NCBI GenBank assembly: GCA_902492455.1
Contig: CABULH010000002.1
Span: 124,001-188,000 of the forward strand
Direction of reading: 5' to 3'
DNA from: an uncultured Oscillospiraceae bacterium
GTDB lineage: Bacteria > Bacillota > Clostridia > Oscillospirales > Acutalibacteraceae
Length of the DNA: 64,000 nucleotides
The position numbers and the translations under genes are program-made. Positions within the stretch are counted from its first letter, which is position 1; the number at the start of each line of letters is the position of its first letter. Below the pieces are notes generated by a model that did not search any database, had not been told where the DNA came from, and saw nothing but the letters and a program-made list of their open reading frames with translations. Shown piece after piece: positions 34,449 to 43,500 of this stretch.

Positions 34449-35402
34449 ATGAAAATGGCCTGTATACTGGCGGCGGCCTTTCTGCTGGACTGCCTGCTGG
34501 GCGATCCCCGTTGGCTGCCCCATCCCATATGCCTCATGGGCAAGCTGATAGCCGGCACTGAAAAGGGACTGCGTCGGCTGGTTAAAAACGAATTTTTCGG
34601 CGGGCTCCTTCTCGTCATCGTGGTGATCACGGTGAGTACGGCGGTGCCGTGGGTGATTTTGATTCTGGCGGGCATGATCAATCCATGGTTGGAAACCGTG
34701 TTGCAGGTGTGGTTTTGCTACCAGATTCTGGCGATGAAATCGCTGTGTACCGAGAGTATGCGGGTGTACACGCCCCTCAAGGCGGGAGATTTGCCCCTGG
34801 CGCGGAAATATCTGTCCTGGATCGTAGGACGGGAAACAGACCGGCTGGATGAGGAAGGGGTGGCCAAAGCCGCGGTGGAAACGGTGGCGGAAAACACCTC
34901 GGACGGGGTGGTGGCTCCGCTGGTTTTCATGGCCATTGGCGGCGCGCCGCTGGGATTTCTTTATAAAGCGATCAACACCATGGATTCCATGATTGGGTAT
35001 AAAAACGACAAGTATATCCGTTTCGGCCGCGTTGCGGCCCGGCTGGACGATGCGGCCAACCTCATTCCCGCCCGGCTGTCCGCGCTGCTGATGATTCTGG
35101 CATCGTACATCCTGCGTTTTGATGGCGCCAATGCCCGGCGCATCTACTGGCGTGACCGGCATAACCACAAAAGCCCCAACAGCGCCCAGACCGAATCGGT
35201 GTGCGCCGGCGCGCTGCACATCCAGCTGGCGGGGCCGGCTGTGTATTTCGGCCGGCTGGTGGAAAAACCCACCATTGGGGACCGGGACCGCCCCACGACG
35301 GCGGAGGATATCCGCCTGGCCAACCGGCTGATGATCGGCACCTCGGTGCTGGCCGTGCTGCTGATGATCGGGCTGCGGCTATTGCTGTGGTGGCTGCTGT
35401 AA
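34449..35402 (+). CDS. cbiB: Adenosylcobinamide-phosphate synthase CbiB
   Basis: A 317-aa integral membrane protein of the CbiB/CobD(Pseudomonas) family. It attaches (R)-1-aminopropan-2-ol O-phosphate to adenosylcobyric acid. Seen: DCLLGDPRWLPHPICLMG at the N-terminus, ETVAENTSDGVVAPLVF, NTMDSMIGYKN, and RDRHNHKSPNSAQTE, all signature blocks. The start has GAGGTGAAAGG. It is the first gene after riboswitch 1 and is followed by the CobD-like decarboxylase that makes its substrate. Confidence 0.96.
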   Translation: MKMACILAAAFLLDCLLGDPRWLPHPICLMGKLIAGTEKGLRRLVKNEFFGGLLLVIVVITVSTAVPWVILILAGMINPWLETVLQVWFCYQILAMKSLCTESMRVYTPLKAGDLPLARKYLSWIVGRETDRLDEEGVAKAAVETVAENTSDGVVAPLVFMAIGGAPLGFLYKAINTMDSMIGYKNDKYIRFGRVAARLDDAANLIPARLSALLMILASYILRFDGANARRIYWRDRHNHKSPNSAQTESVCAGALHIQLAGPAVYFGRLVEKPTIGDRDRPTTAEDIRLANRLMIGTSVLAVLLMIGLRLLLWWLL

Positions 35403-35436
35403 CCGGCAGGCTGAAGAGAGAAAGGGAGGGCGGCGT

Positions 35437-36513
35437 ATGCCCGCGCACAATCTGATACACGGCGGCGATGTGTATACGGCCATGGAAAACGGGCTGGAAC
35501 GGCCGCTGGATTTTTCTGCCAATATCGGACCTCTGGGTCTGCCGCCTGCTGTGGCGGAAGCGGCTCGGCGGGCAGTGGGGAGCTGCGACACCTATCCCGA
35601 TCCCCTGTGCCGCCGGCTGACGGCGGCGCTGGCGGAAGCGGAAGGAGTGCCGGCGGACTGGATCGCCTGCGGCGACGGGGCGGCGGAGTTGCTGTTCCGT
35701 TTTGCCGGTGCGCTGCGGCCGAAAAAGGCGTTGCTGCTGGCCCCGGGCTTTGCCGAGTACGAACAGGCGCTGGCGGCTGCCGGCTGTGAAATCGTTTTCC
35801 ACTCCCTGCGGCGGGAGGACGGGTTTCTGCCCACCTCCGCGCTGCTGGAGGCCATAGGGCCAGATATCGATGCGGTGATGCTGTGCAATCCCCATAATCC
35901 CACCGGCGCGCTTATGAGCCCGGACTTCTGTCGTGCCGCGGCCGACCGTTGCCGGGAGACGGGGACGTGGCTGCTCATGGATGAGTGCTTCATCGATCTG
36001 ACCGACGACCCGGCCCGGCACACCATGAAGCCGCTGCTGGAGGAATACCCGCGGCTGTTCCTCCTCAAGGCGTTCACCAAGCTGTATGCCATGCCGGGAC
36101 TGCGGCTGGGTTATGGGCTGTGCGCGGACGGCGGGCTGCTGGAGCGCATGACCGCCTGCGGCCAGCCCTGGAGCGTGTCGGTGCCCGCCCAGGCGGCGGG
36201 GCTGCAGGCGCTGAAGGAACAGGATTATGTGCAGAGAACCCGCGCCCTGGTGCGGGAGGAGCGGGCTTTCCTTACGGCGGGACTGCGGAAACTGCCGCTG
36301 GAGGTTTATGAAGGGGCGGCCAATTTTATCTTTTTCCGCGCCCCGGGGCTAACTGACCTGCACCGCCGCACCGAGAGCCGCGGCGTCCTGATCCGCAGCT
36401 GCGGCAATTACCGCGGGCTGACAGAGGAGTATTACCGGGTGGCGGTGCGCACGCGCGGGGAGAACGAGCGGCTGCTGGCCGCGCTCCAGGCGGCCCTGCC
36501 TTTGGATACCTGA
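35437..36513 (+). CDS. cobD: L-threonine-O-3-phosphate decarboxylase (CobD-like)
   Basis: A 358-aa class I/II PLP enzyme in the HisC-like group. N-terminus HGGDVYTAMENG and DFSANIGPLGLP match CobD. The PLP-binding features are NPHNPTG, DECFIDL and the Schiff-base Lys in LLKAFTKLYAMPGLRLGYG. It makes (R)-1-aminopropan-2-ol O-phosphate for CbiB, the gene just upstream. HisC (histidinol-phosphate aminotransferase) is the alternative but the genomic setting favours CobD. Confidence 0.88.
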   Translation: MPAHNLIHGGDVYTAMENGLERPLDFSANIGPLGLPPAVAEAARRAVGSCDTYPDPLCRRLTAALAEAEGVPADWIACGDGAAELLFRFAGALRPKKALLLAPGFAEYEQALAAAGCEIVFHSLRREDGFLPTSALLEAIGPDIDAVMLCNPHNPTGALMSPDFCRAAADRCRETGTWLLMDECFIDLTDDPARHTMKPLLEEYPRLFLLKAFTKLYAMPGLRLGYGLCADGGLLERMTACGQPWSVSVPAQAAGLQALKEQDYVQRTRALVREERAFLTAGLRKLPLEVYEGAANFIFFRAPGLTDLHRRTESRGVLIRSCGNYRGLTEEYYRVAVRTRGENERLLAALQAALPLDT

Positions 36514-36537
36514 TACAGGGAGATTAACTATTAAAAG

Positions 36538-37818
36538 TCAACCCGAAAAATGAATGTTGGTGGTGACAAAAGACGGTTCAAAAAAGGTATAGCAAAGCAG
36601 AGGCCCAGAAAGGCCCCAGCTAACTATCAAAAGGATAATCAAGCCGTCAAACGGTATGCCGCTCTGGATTTCTCCATAGCAAATATGAGGCGTACTAACT
36701 TTTTGGCAGCGTGAGAAAGAGCAATGATTGTAGTGTTTGCCCTCATTTCGTTTCTTAGCAAGATAAGCAGCAAATGTCGGGTCCCAGTGACAGACATACT
36801 TGGTCGCATTGTAAAGGGCGTAGCGCAGGTATCGGGAGCCACGTTTCTCCATGTGAGGATAGCAATTCTTTAGCTGGCCGGACTGGTAAGTAGAGGGAGA
36901 CATCCCAGCATAGGCCAACAACTTGTCCGGGGAATCAAAACGTGTGAAGTCGCCCACCTCAGCCAGGATCATGGCGGCCATACGAAAGCCTAAGCCGGGA
37001 ATGGTTGTAATGGGGGAATGGAGTTCATCCATAATGGACTGGATTTGCTCTTCAATCTCAGCAATCTCGACATCCAGTTCCCGGATAAGGCGGATGGTGT
37101 GCTGTAACTCCAAGGACTTGGCAGGCATCCGAGAACCGATAGAGTTTCTGGCAGCATCTCGGATTTCCAGAGCCATGTCCCGTTTGTAGTGCCCTTTAGA
37201 AGCGGATTCAAGAAGTGCTTTCAGCCTTGTCAAATGGGCTGAGGCAATCTGTTTGGCGCCGGGGAACTCCTCCAGAAGTGCGTAAGCAGAGGCTATGTGA
37301 AGCGTGGGAACCAGCTTTTCCAATTCGGGAAACAGGATGCAGACCAGTCGGGAAATAGAACTTTTTAGCTTGGCTCGTTCTTTCACCTTGTCAAAACGGT
37401 ATCTGGTGAGTGACTTTAGCTCCTCGTTGTGGTATGCTGTGTCTGTGTAGGGTTTGAGGCCCGCATCGGATAACAGCATAAACGCAATCGTTCGTGCATC
37501 CACCCGGTCAGTTTTGGTCTTTCTAAGACTGAGGCTTTTCCGGTAAAGGTTTGTACGCAAGGGATTCAAGACATAGGTGGCCAGACCATTGTCAAGAAGG
37601 AACCCGAGCAGATTGTAGCTGTAATGCCCGGTTGCCTCAAGCCCTACCTTTATTTTGTCCTGTGGTGTGGTGCACTCCCGGATTCTCTGCAACAAACAGG
37701 TGAACCCATCCAGCGTGTTTGGAATGGTAAATACATCTGCCAGAACTTCACCATCGGAGCTGACGATGAAGCAATCGTGCTTGTCTTTTGAAACATCAAT
37801 ACCAACAGAAACTACCAT
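36538..37818 (-). CDS. IS110-family transposase, C-terminus frameshifted
   Basis: A 426-aa product as read. The N-terminal DEDD RuvC-like domain has GIDVSKDKHD, LEATGHYSYN and KTDRVDAR. The C-terminal transposase_20 domain has TTIPGLGFRMAAMILAEVGD and LLAYAGMSPSTYQSG. Near 36726 the frame shifts: one base over, the normal IS110 end ALSHAAKKLVRLIFAMEKS is found, finishing at 36639. As read, about 60 unrelated residues replace that end. The insertion sits between cobD and cbiP on the opposite strand. Confidence 0.88.
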   Translation of the reverse strand: MVVSVGIDVSKDKHDCFIVSSDGEVLADVFTIPNTLDGFTCLLQRIRECTTPQDKIKVGLEATGHYSYNLLGFLLDNGLATYVLNPLRTNLYRKSLSLRKTKTDRVDARTIAFMLLSDAGLKPYTDTAYHNEELKSLTRYRFDKVKERAKLKSSISRLVCILFPELEKLVPTLHIASAYALLEEFPGAKQIASAHLTRLKALLESASKGHYKRDMALEIRDAARNSIGSRMPAKSLELQHTIRLIRELDVEIAEIEEQIQSIMDELHSPITTIPGLGFRMAAMILAEVGDFTRFDSPDKLLAYAGMSPSTYQSGQLKNCYPHMEKRGSRYLRYALYNATKYVCHWDPTFAAYLAKKRNEGKHYNHCSFSRCQKVSTPHICYGEIQSGIPFDGLIILLIVSWGLSGPLLCYTFFEPSFVTTNIHFSG

Positions 37819-38040
37819 AGCAAAAACCTCCAGCGGCTAGATTTGTGATGCTGCATCCACAGTTCGCCTTACTTTTGTAGCCTTGTTCCACATCAACCGT
37901 CTGGCGGTATTTAACTAATCAACAAAAGTGTAAGGGGCTGTGGTTGGAACCTTTCTGAAACCATCTTGTGGTAGGACGCGGACACCAATCCACAGCATCC
38001 CTTACAGTGTAGCACATAGTCCTTGGAGAGGGACTCTAAT
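37819..38040 (-). ncRNA. Candidate IS110 bridge RNA region
   Basis: IS110-group elements encode a structured bridge RNA in the non-coding end next to the transposase start. This 222-bp gene-free stretch is in that place. I see complementary pieces (GTAAGGGGCTGTGG near 37930 and CCACAGCATCCCTTAC near 37995) that could pair. The call is by position and pairing only. Confidence 0.45.
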
Positions 38041-38071
38041 CACTACTACTCTATAATACAAGGATGCGGAT

Positions 38072-39577
38072 ATGGCAAAATCCATTATGATACAGGGCAC
38101 CATGTCCAACGCGGGGAAAAGCTGGCTGACTGCCGGGCTGTGCCGGGTATTTGCCCAGGACGGCTACCGGGTAGCCCCCTTCAAATCCCAGAACATGGCC
38201 CTCAATTCCTTTATCACCCGCGACGGCTTTGAAATGGGCCGGGCTCAGGTGGTGCAGGCGGAGGCTGCCTACCGGGAACCGGATGTGCGGATGAACCCGA
38301 TCCTGCTCAAGCCCACCAGTGACCAAGGCTCGCAGGTCATTGTCAACGGCGAGGTGCTGGGCAACATGCCGGCGGCGGAATATTTCCGCTACAAGGCCAG
38401 GCTCGTCCCCGCGATTATGGAGGCATACAGCTCCCTGGCGGAGGAAAACGATATCCTGGTCATCGAGGGGGCGGGAAGCCCGGCGGAGATCAACCTCAAG
38501 GCACAGGATATCGTCAATATGGGCATGGCCAAAATGGCCGGTGCGCCTGTGCTGCTGGCCGGGGATATTGACCGCGGCGGGGTGTTTGCCTCCCTTTACG
38601 GTACGGTGATGCTGGTGACCGAGGAGGAGCGGGCCTACATCAAGGGCACGGTCATCAACAAGTTCCGCGGGGACGTGGAGATTCTGCGCCCCGGCCTCAA
38701 AATGCTGGAGGATTTGATTCACATACCTACCCTGGGTGTGGTGCCCTATGCCCGGCTGGACATCGACGATGAGGACAGCCTATCCGAGCGGCTGACCGAC
38801 TCCGGCGACGTGGGGTGCATCGAGATTGCGGTGATCCGTCTGCCCCGCATTTCCAATTTCACCGATTTCATCCCTCTAAGCTACATAAACGGCGCCGTGG
38901 TGCGCTACATCACCCGCCCCGAACAGGCGGAGAACGCGGATATGCTGATCCTGCCCGGCACCAAGAACACGCTGGGAGATCTCAAGTGGCTGCGGGAAAG
39001 CGGTATGGAGTCGGCGGTGAAAAAGCATGCCGCCGCCGGCAAGCCGGTCATCGGCATTTGCGGCGGCTATCAGATGCTCTGCCGCAAGCTCAGCGATCCG
39101 CATCAGGTGGAGGAAGGCGGCGAAATGACGGGCATCGGCCTCCTGGACGCGGAAACGGTGTTTGAAACCCGCAAGCAGCGCACCCGGGTTACCGGCACGG
39201 TGCAGCGGCTGGAGGGGATATTTGCCCCCCTCAACGGCGTGTCTGTCGAGGGGTATGAAATCCACATGGGGCGGACCGTCTCCTCTTCGCTGGAGCCGGC
39301 AATATCCCTTGCCAGGGAAGAGGGAGATGTCCACGGGGACGGGCTGACCGACGGCAACGTGTTTGGCAGCTATGTCCACGGAATATTTGACAGTGACGAG
39401 CTGCTTTCCGGCCTGACCCGCATCCTGATACGCATGAAGGGCCTCGAGGAGGAGGCCGCCGTGTTCGACCTGGCGGCTCATAAGCAGCGGGAATACGACC
39501 GACTGGCCGATCTCATCCGCTCGTCGCTGGATATGCAACAGATTTATAATATTTTAGACAAAGGTATACAGGGCTGA
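38072..39577 (+). CDS. cbiP: Cobyric acid synthase CbiP
   Basis: A 501-aa glutamine-dependent amidotransferase. N-terminus MAKSIMIQGTMSNAGKSWLTA carries the P-loop, with VAPFKSQNMALNSFIT and IEGAGSPAEINL. The C-terminal class I GATase-like domain has the nucleophile Cys in GICGGYQML and later EGYEIHMG. It amidates adenosylcobyrinic acid a,c-diamide to cobyric acid, the substrate of CbiB. AAGGATGCGGAT precedes the ATG. Confidence 0.96.
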   Translation: MAKSIMIQGTMSNAGKSWLTAGLCRVFAQDGYRVAPFKSQNMALNSFITRDGFEMGRAQVVQAEAAYREPDVRMNPILLKPTSDQGSQVIVNGEVLGNMPAAEYFRYKARLVPAIMEAYSSLAEENDILVIEGAGSPAEINLKAQDIVNMGMAKMAGAPVLLAGDIDRGGVFASLYGTVMLVTEEERAYIKGTVINKFRGDVEILRPGLKMLEDLIHIPTLGVVPYARLDIDDEDSLSERLTDSGDVGCIEIAVIRLPRISNFTDFIPLSYINGAVVRYITRPEQAENADMLILPGTKNTLGDLKWLRESGMESAVKKHAAAGKPVIGICGGYQMLCRKLSDPHQVEEGGEMTGIGLLDAETVFETRKQRTRVTGTVQRLEGIFAPLNGVSVEGYEIHMGRTVSSSLEPAISLAREEGDVHGDGLTDGNVFGSYVHGIFDSDELLSGLTRILIRMKGLEEEAAVFDLAAHKQREYDRLADLIRSSLDMQQIYNILDKGIQG

Positions 39578-39686
39578 AGAGATTGACACCCACTGAAAAC
39601 AGGTGGGAAGAACAACCTTATGAAGGGTTTCCAGGTTAATAAGCAGTTCTACATATTAAACTGCTGTGCGGGATGGAGAGGAACAT

Positions 39687-40718
39687 ATGTTGGTACAACC
39701 CGTTACGGGAGAAGTTCTGACGCAGAAGAAGAAAAGTTTAGTCCTTTCATTTCCCTCGGAACGGTTGGTATTGAGTACTTCTGTATATAATGGCGGCATA
39801 CGAGAGGACTTGACAGCGGTATTCAATTATGACTGCAAATCGGAGGAAACCGGCCGCTGTGAATTGCGGGCGGAAAGTTATGAAGAGGAGCTTCGTCTGA
39901 CCGCTTTGGATCTGGGACTCGACCCGCTGCATACCACGGGTCTGTCTACTGCAGCGCAGATGAAGAACGCCGCCCAGTTTTCCGAAAGCTTTGAAGGCGT
40001 AACCGTGACAGCTATTGCCACAGGCGGTATTGATATAAATGCTGTGCGTGCCGGTGATCCCGCTTCTTACTGTGAGCGATCCGGCGTATTTGAATCGCTG
40101 ACGCCAGGTACCATCAACCTGTTTGTGATAATAGGATGTCGGCTTTCACCCGGCTCACTTGCCCGTGCGCTGGTTACTTGCACGGAAGCGAAAGCAGCCG
40201 CTGTGCAGGAATGGCTGATCCCTAGTTGCTATTCCCACGGGATCGCCACCGGCTCCGGTACAGATGGTACTATTCTTGTGTGTAATCCCGCCTCGCCGAT
40301 AGAACTGACTGATGCCGGTACGCATGCCAAGCTGGGCGAGATGTTAGCGGGCTGTGTAAAAAAGTCAGTTCAGCACGCCCTTTTTCTTCAGACCGGCATG
40401 TGTCCGGCTTATCAACATGTTGCTTTGCGTCGGTTGGAGCGATTCGGGCTGTGTGCGGAGACGGTGCGCTCCTGGGGCTGGGACGCTGCGCTGCCTGACG
40501 GGATCGCCACGGAGGAAGAAAAAAGTCAGGGGCTTGTGCTGTCATCTATGGTGGCATCGCTGCTGGAACAGTACGAAAACGGGCTGTTGAAAGGGCAGGA
40601 AGTCTGTTTAGCACTGGATATGCTATGGGGTAGGATATGTTTTTTGCCGAAGGAGTTACATGACTGGGTAAACGCCTATCTGTCTAGTTCTTCAGACAGG
40701 AAACCAGTACCATTGTAA
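39687..40718 (+). CDS. cbiZ: Adenosylcobinamide amidohydrolase CbiZ
   Basis: A 343-aa protein with the CbiZ signature TTGLSTAAQMKNAAQFSES, then VTAIATGGIDINAVRAGDP and IATGSGTDGTIL. CbiZ removes the aminopropanol arm (or the nucleotide loop of pseudo-B12) to give cobyric acid, which CbiB can rebuild, so it serves corrinoid salvage and remodelling. Start ATG 39687 has GGAGAGGA seven bases upstream; the longer reading frame has no such site. Confidence 0.9.
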   Translation: MLVQPVTGEVLTQKKKSLVLSFPSERLVLSTSVYNGGIREDLTAVFNYDCKSEETGRCELRAESYEEELRLTALDLGLDPLHTTGLSTAAQMKNAAQFSESFEGVTVTAIATGGIDINAVRAGDPASYCERSGVFESLTPGTINLFVIIGCRLSPGSLARALVTCTEAKAAAVQEWLIPSCYSHGIATGSGTDGTILVCNPASPIELTDAGTHAKLGEMLAGCVKKSVQHALFLQTGMCPAYQHVALRRLERFGLCAETVRSWGWDAALPDGIATEEEKSQGLVLSSMVASLLEQYENGLLKGQEVCLALDMLWGRICFLPKELHDWVNAYLSSSSDRKPVPL

Positions 40719-40927
40719 TATGAAAGCATCATGTTGTAAGAGAAAAATTCCAAAGCTCCAGATTTTGAAAAAGACAGGGATAATTATATGGACGAAGTCA
40801 GATTGTTTCAAATCGCCTTTTGGGCGTTGATATAGATACCTTTAAGCAAAGAGGGAGGAATATAAAAAAATCTGCCACTGTAAAGTAAATAGGAAATAGA
40901 TAAGATTATATAGGGAGGTCATAAAAG

Positions 40928-43396
40928 GTGAAAAGAAGACTATGTGCCTTGGTGCTGTCGATAACAATGTTATCGACTTCTCTGTCTGTTTTGGCTGGAG
41001 ATGCGCCGAATCCTGAAACCGAGGCAAAAGAAAGCGCGCTCAATTACACGCAGTTTTTAGGCAACGAGGGGCTGCAGGGTGTTTATGATGCAAAGACACC
41101 CCGCACGGCGGATGAACTGGAGTTGAAGTGGAAGGTACATACCACATTAAGCGGTGGATGGAACGATACGCCTGGCTCTCCGATTGTTGTGGGCGATTAT
41201 GTTTATTGCTACAGTTCTCAATATCTGCATAAATATGAACTGAAAACCGGAAAAGAGGTTGCCTCCGCCCAGGTGTTCGGTAAATCCACCAACCAATTTA
41301 TGATTAACCTCTGCTATGGTGATGGGAAAATTTTTGTTCCTGTGAAAACCAACAATATGGATGATGGCACAGGCGTTGTCAAAGCGCATCTGCGGGTTTT
41401 TGACGCGGATACATTGGAACAGCTTTATATTACGGATGACGCAATGGCCACAAGTGATACACAGACGGCGGTTATGTACCATGATGGATATGTGGTAACC
41501 GGCGGATATGGCGGCAAAGGATTTTATGTGTGCTATAGCACCGAGGATGAGGATCCCACCAGAGGGGATGAAGTCAAAGAAGCGGTTTGGAGCATACAAA
41601 CCCAGGACAGAGCGCAGAGCTTTTCCTGGAATGGTGCGGCATTTGTCGGCGATTTCGTCTATTACACAGACAAGGGACGCTCGCCCGGCCCGGCTATCAT
41701 CTATGTGGTCAACTATAAAACCGGCGATATTGCTCAGCAAATAGAGTTGCCTCAAGGGTATAGGTGCAATTCCACAGTCGTCTACAATGACAAAAACAAC
41801 CGTCTCTATGTTCCGTCTAACAACAATGACGGAGGTGCCTCCATTCGAAGCTATGAAATCCAGCCGGCTGGCACGCTGAACGAGGATGAAGATACCATAA
41901 AGGAATGGAAATCCGGTACAAAGGGAGGCGGCACCCAGTCCACACCGGTCATCTATAATGATCGTCTGTATATCGATGGAGGCGGCGGTACCATGGGTTC
42001 CAGTGAACCGTTCCATGTGGTTGACGCCAATACCATGGAAACGATTTATACCATTGATGGGCTGATTACAAAAGGCTCTGCGGCTGTATCGACCGCCTAT
42101 GCGACCGAGGAAAATGACCACCAGGTTTATATTTACATGGTGCCGTATAATTGCAATACCGACGAGAATTTCTGGATTATCTCCGATAAGCAAGGACAAA
42201 CCGAACCGGACTATGAAACCGCCAAAACCGTTGGCAATAATTATTGTTCTCAGACAGTAGCTGTTGCGCCAAATGGATATTTGGTCTGGTATCAGGATGA
42301 TGGGTATCTGTATGTCTACGGCCGGGAGGATGATGCGCCGGTTACCGGTGAGGATGTAAACGCGCAGATTGCCCGTCTGGCTGATCCGGCTGATTTCGGT
42401 TATTACAATAAAGTAGAGATTGCACGTATCCATGAGCGCTATGATGCGCTCAGCGACGCTGAAAAAGAAAAGGTAACGGAATACGAAAAACTGCTGGAAA
42501 TCGATAAAGTGATGCTGCTTGATGGCAAAAATGCGGTGGAGCGCTTGAACAGCGGAATTGCTGCATTGCCGGATACGATCACGCTGGACAATAAGGATAC
42601 GGTCCTGACGCTGCGCAGCATTTACAACAAGCTGTCGGAAGATGAACGGCAAGCCGTGGTAGGCATGGACAAGCTGGAATCGGCGGAAGCTGCGATTGCA
42701 GCGCTGGAAACCGAACAGGCCATTACCGCACTGGTGGGGAATATCAACGCACTGCCGTCTATCGACAAGCTGACCTCAGCCGATGGCGGCAACGTGAAAA
42801 AGCTAATGGAACAATATGAGCCCCTGAAACAGGATGATCGGGAAAAAGTAACGAACAGTGCGCTGTTGCTGGCCGCTTTTGAACGCATAACGGCCATTGA
42901 GAAGCAGATGGCGGATGTGGAAGCCATGATTAAAGAGAAGCTGGAAGGCGTGACCGTGACCCTGGACACCAAAGAGGACATTCAGGCCATCGACAAGGCC
43001 ATGGAGGGCTTGGCCTCCACTGATGTGGCGAAAATCACAGCGGTGGAACAATTCCTGAGCCCGGCTAAAGTGGATCTGGTGAATCTGATGCTGAAGGAGC
43101 TGGTCGAGGACGGCCAGACCGTGACGGCCACTCAGGAAAACAAGGAAGCTCTCCAGGCTCTTCTGGATGAAATCAACCAGTATTATACAGGGATTCCGGA
43201 AGCGGATAAGAAATATGTGGAAGGTTATGAGGCTGTAGCCACGGTACAGGCGGCCATCGATGCCCTTGAAGAAAAGGATTCCGACCTGAATGGAGGAAAG
43301 CCTGCCCCTGAGACGGGAGACCACCTGCCGACTGCGGCTCTGCTGCTGGTACTGGCGGCGGGAAGCACCCTCCTCATAAACCGGAAACGCAAATAA
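40928..43396 (+). CDS. Secreted, wall-anchored beta-propeller protein (copy 1)
   Basis: An 822-aa protein. GTG start with GGAGGT eight bases upstream. Signal peptide 1-23 (MKRRLCALVLSITML...VLAG). Residues ~35-460 are a PQQ/BamB-like beta-propeller with repeated GDYVY, DGKIFVP and NDRLYIDGGGG strands. Residues ~465-790 are helical repeats of the type LSDAEKEKVTEYEKL. The C-terminus is PETGD, a hydrophobic stretch, then NRKRK, a sortase-type sorting signal. It is paralogous to 49337-51901. Its place between cbiZ and the ECF genes suggests surface corrinoid binding, which is inference. The 209-bp gap before it has no clear promoter. Confidence 0.8.
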   Translation: MKRRLCALVLSITMLSTSLSVLAGDAPNPETEAKESALNYTQFLGNEGLQGVYDAKTPRTADELELKWKVHTTLSGGWNDTPGSPIVVGDYVYCYSSQYLHKYELKTGKEVASAQVFGKSTNQFMINLCYGDGKIFVPVKTNNMDDGTGVVKAHLRVFDADTLEQLYITDDAMATSDTQTAVMYHDGYVVTGGYGGKGFYVCYSTEDEDPTRGDEVKEAVWSIQTQDRAQSFSWNGAAFVGDFVYYTDKGRSPGPAIIYVVNYKTGDIAQQIELPQGYRCNSTVVYNDKNNRLYVPSNNNDGGASIRSYEIQPAGTLNEDEDTIKEWKSGTKGGGTQSTPVIYNDRLYIDGGGGTMGSSEPFHVVDANTMETIYTIDGLITKGSAAVSTAYATEENDHQVYIYMVPYNCNTDENFWIISDKQGQTEPDYETAKTVGNNYCSQTVAVAPNGYLVWYQDDGYLYVYGREDDAPVTGEDVNAQIARLADPADFGYYNKVEIARIHERYDALSDAEKEKVTEYEKLLEIDKVMLLDGKNAVERLNSGIAALPDTITLDNKDTVLTLRSIYNKLSEDERQAVVGMDKLESAEAAIAALETEQAITALVGNINALPSIDKLTSADGGNVKKLMEQYEPLKQDDREKVTNSALLLAAFERITAIEKQMADVEAMIKEKLEGVTVTLDTKEDIQAIDKAMEGLASTDVAKITAVEQFLSPAKVDLVNLMLKELVEDGQTVTATQENKEALQALLDEINQYYTGIPEADKKYVEGYEAVATVQAAIDALEEKDSDLNGGKPAPETGDHLPTAALLLVLAAGSTLLINRKRK

Positions 43397-43409
43397 TCTA
43401 TAAGCGAGA

Positions 43410-43437
43410 AGCGGCCGGAATACCGGCCGCTCTTCCC
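43410..43437 (+). terminator. GC-rich hairpin after propeller gene 1
   Basis: AGCGGCCGG and CCGGCCGCT pair around AATA, followed by CTTCCCC. The tail is not T-rich, so it may attenuate or stabilise the transcript and not fully terminate. Confidence 0.45.
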
Positions 43438-43500
43438 CGTTTCATGGACTTCTTCCCTGGAAGGCCATGATGAAGAATTTCTTCGGAAGGAGTCCGATGG

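Larger units (their letters stand above)
36525..38045 (-). mobile_element. IS110-family insertion inside the cobalamin operon
   Basis: Approximate extent of the IS, from just after cobD to just before cbiP. IS110 elements lack terminal inverted repeats, so the ends cannot be set by eye. The ~220 bp before the transposase start (37819-38040) has no gene. It splits the cob genes and may cut riboswitch-driven transcription from cbiP onward. Confidence 0.65.

Noticed and set aside
41147..42652. 501-aa minus-strand ORF
   Set aside because: It is the antisense shadow of the beta-propeller gene, which has a signal peptide, domains and a sorting signal in the plus frame.
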